DNA of 8,139 bases from Candidatus Competibacteraceae bacterium (GTDB taxonomy: Bacteria; Pseudomonadota; Gammaproteobacteria; Competibacterales; Competibacteraceae): contig JAAUQA010000127.1 in assembly GCA_012032855.1 (NCBI GenBank), positions 1 through 8,139 of the forward strand. The letters run 5' to 3'. Below the pieces are notes generated by a model. It did no database searches. It worked only from the letters and a program-made list of their open reading frames with translations, and was not told the origin of the DNA. Both the position numbers and the translations under genes were made by a program. Shown here in pieces: positions 7,083 through 8,139 of the stretch (its first letter is position 1; every line of letters begins with the position of its first letter).

Positions 7083-7912
7083 ACCCGGGTTTGGCTAAGC
7101 AATTTGTCAGCCCATACGGCCGGATCGTCACCGCGCATCATCGGTTGCCGACGAGTCTCCACAGTCTCGCCGTCACTGATGCGGGTCACCAGATTGCGAT
7201 AGCGGTTCGCCGTCAATAGCGTGACAATCGCATTGCGTGCACCCTCAAGATCGTGAATGGCGACGGCCTGGTCGGGATGGATGACCGGTAAGCGCATATT
7301 GATCGACACTTTTTCCTGCTGTCGCGAATCCCAAGCCGCGGTCAACTTTTTCGTCAGCCACTGGCGGTCAAAGGCGACGGTTTGCCAGTGGCCTCCCGAA
7401 TTGACCCGCGCCTCAATGCTGTCCAGCCCCAACGGCCAACGAATCCGCTCCGGTTCGGCAATCGCGGGCCGCGTATTGCTGAATTCCAAAACGGGCATCT
7501 GGGCAAAAACCGCCTCGACGCGGCGGTTCTGATGGCCGTTCAGCTCCGCTTGGGCCTTCTGGGCTGAAATCGCCGTGGTGACCCAGCCGATGCTAACCAC
7601 TCCCGTCTCAGCGTCCCGCCACGCATTGCCGAACACCAATACCGAACCGGGCTGAGCGCCGGCCCCTTTACTCAGGTTATCCAGGCACTCGCGGATTCTA
7701 TCGGCGCGGACCGCATAGGTGTCGAGCTGACCGGGTTGGCTATGGGGACCCTCAAACAACGCTTTGGCCTGGAATATCAGCTGGTCATTGGTTGTATCGG
7801 GTGGGGCTTCCAGGCAGGCTACGATCTCGCATGACTGATAAGTCCGCATCGGCACAGAGCTGGCACCGTGCGAGATGGCCTGGGAGCGCTCGCGAAGGGT
7901 TTGCATCGTCAT
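7031..7912 (-). CDS. Unrecognised protein, 5' part
   Basis: A 293-aa frame starting at the ATG of 7912-7910, chosen because AGGAG (7921-7925) sits 8 nt upstream; a longer form from an ATG at 7933 has no such site. I do not recognise the family. The protein looks soluble, without signal peptide or membrane segment, with alternating strands and helices: an early segment RTYQSCEIVACLEAPPD, a middle PGSVLVFGNAWRD and SIGWVTTAISAQKAQAEL, and later SINMRLPVIHPDQAVAIHD and GARNAIVTLLTANRYRN. The final 17 or so residues (VWMRREIRSLILKRANK) are basic and out of character, whereas the next frame from the same point reads PGLDEKGNPVANP. The natural protein is thus probably about 506-507 aa, ending at 6393. 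It lies 46 bp after the partial gene upstream and just before the methylase-helicase, so it is likely co-transcribed with both and may work with the latter. Confidence 0.65.
   Translation of the reverse strand: MTMQTLRERSQAISHGASSVPMRTYQSCEIVACLEAPPDTTNDQLIFQAKALFEGPHSQPGQLDTYAVRADRIRECLDNLSKGAGAQPGSVLVFGNAWRDAETGVVSIGWVTTAISAQKAQAELNGHQNRRVEAVFAQMPVLEFSNTRPAIAEPERIRWPLGLDSIEARVNSGGHWQTVAFDRQWLTKKLTAAWDSRQQEKVSINMRLPVIHPDQAVAIHDLEGARNAIVTLLTANRYRNLVTRISDGETVETRRQPMMRGDDPAVWADKLLSQTRVWMRREIRSLILKRANK
7081..7092. repeat. Perfect 12-bp palindrome of base triplets at a probable frameshift
   Basis: AAACCCGGGTTT is its own reverse complement and consists of four three-base runs. It lies exactly where the 293-aa frame should pass into the 229-aa frame. 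Adding one C or one G within it would join the two frames (QTPGLDEKG or QTRGLDEKG). The runs and the potential hairpin make this a likely place for base-count errors in sequencing or replication slippage. Confidence 0.6.
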
Positions 7913-7920
7913 AAGTTGTA

Positions 7921-7925
7921 CTCCT
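7921..7925 (-). promoter_or_regulatory. Ribosome binding site deciding the start at 7912
   Basis: AGGAG with an 8-nt spacer to the ATG at 7912-7910. It falls inside the longer reading from ATG 7933, which has no purine-rich site, so the shorter protein beginning MTMQTLRERS is preferred. Confidence 0.65.
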
Positions 7926-7958
7926 ATGGGCAACGGTAGGATGTCAATACGGCGTCAA

Positions 7959-8138
7959 TCAAGGGGTCGTACCAAACTGGAGGGCGGTTGCGCCCGCTGA
8001 CGCCTTTACCGGGGACAACTGTGCCTGGTCGGCTTTCCGGCGGGAAACGGAAGCTTTGTACTCGGTGATCTGTAGCTGGGTTTCAGGTATACCGCGTTCG
8101 GTGATAAGCCACTGTGCCGCCGCATCCAAATCCAGCCG
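7959..8138 (-). CDS. Unrecognised protein, C-terminal 59 aa (enters from right edge)
   Basis: Of the three minus-strand frames at the right edge only this one stays open to a sensible end: it runs 59 codons to a TGA at 7961-7959, while the other two hit stops at once or midway. The visible part begins RLDLDAAAQWLITERGIPE, a likely helix-turn-helix-like or simply helical segment, and continues TQLQITEYKASVSRRKADQ before a Ser/Ala/Thr-rich end (FGTTP). No family is recognised from so short a tail. The next gene starts 46 bp downstream on the same strand with no terminator between, so it is probably the upstream member of the same operon. The start and any catalytic part lie outside the window. 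Confidence 0.6.
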   Translation of the reverse strand, partial: RLDLDAAAQWLITERGIPETQLQITEYKASVSRRKADQAQLSPVKASAGATALQFGTTP

Positions 8139-8139
8139 T

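Noticed and set aside
1..8139. tRNA or rRNA genes, CRISPR arrays, insertion sequence ends.
   Set aside because: No cloverleaf, regularly spaced repeats, transposase or terminal inverted repeats were seen; the only gap over 100 bp is 344-470.

Overview
The window is a gene-dense stretch in which every supported gene reads on the minus strand, so biological order runs from high to low coordinates. Gene bodies are moderately GC-rich, Shine-Dalgarno sites are clear, and the only AT-rich stretch is a short gap near the left end. The gene types are a giant methylase-helicase of the DarB/Strawberry-notch kind, unrecognised large proteins beside it, and a UPF0175/PIN-type toxin-antitoxin pair. They point to accessory or mobile DNA (an integrative conjugative element, plasmid or prophage-like island) in a bacterium, most likely a proteobacterium. 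The species cannot be named from the sequence.

Layout in order of transcription. (1) 8138-7959: the last 59 codons of an unrecognised gene that enters from the right edge. (2) 7912-6393: an unrecognised protein, open as two overlapping frames (293 aa, then 229 aa) that read best as one gene of about 506-507 aa broken by one missing base near 7081-7092. (3) 6345-471: one huge gene, about 1958 aa once repaired, encoding an N-terminal adenine-type DNA methyltransferase (NPPY), a Strawberry-notch-like SF2 helicase, and a long C-terminal region of unknown function. Two apparent single-base losses 40 bp apart (about 2826 and 2787) put helicase motif V in a third frame between the two long ORFs. (4) 470-344: a 127-bp AT-rich gap with a candidate promoter flanked by an inverted repeat. 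(5) 343-89: a UPF0175-family antitoxin. (6) 84-1: the start of its PIN/DUF3368-type toxin, which appears frameshifted after the eighth codon and runs off the left edge.

Genes 1-3 are separated by only 32-46 bp, with no visible terminator, and look like one operon. The methylase-helicase resembles the polyvalent proteins that phages and conjugative elements use against host restriction (phage P1 DarB is the best-known case), so an antirestriction or DNA-modification role for the operon is the leading inference. The toxin-antitoxin pair has its own AT-rich upstream region and is probably separately expressed.

The main oddity is that three genes in 8 kb carry apparent one-base indels, each in or next to a short G or C run. 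This fits uncorrected homopolymer sequencing errors as well as it fits true gene decay, and it should be settled before any gene here is called a pseudogene.
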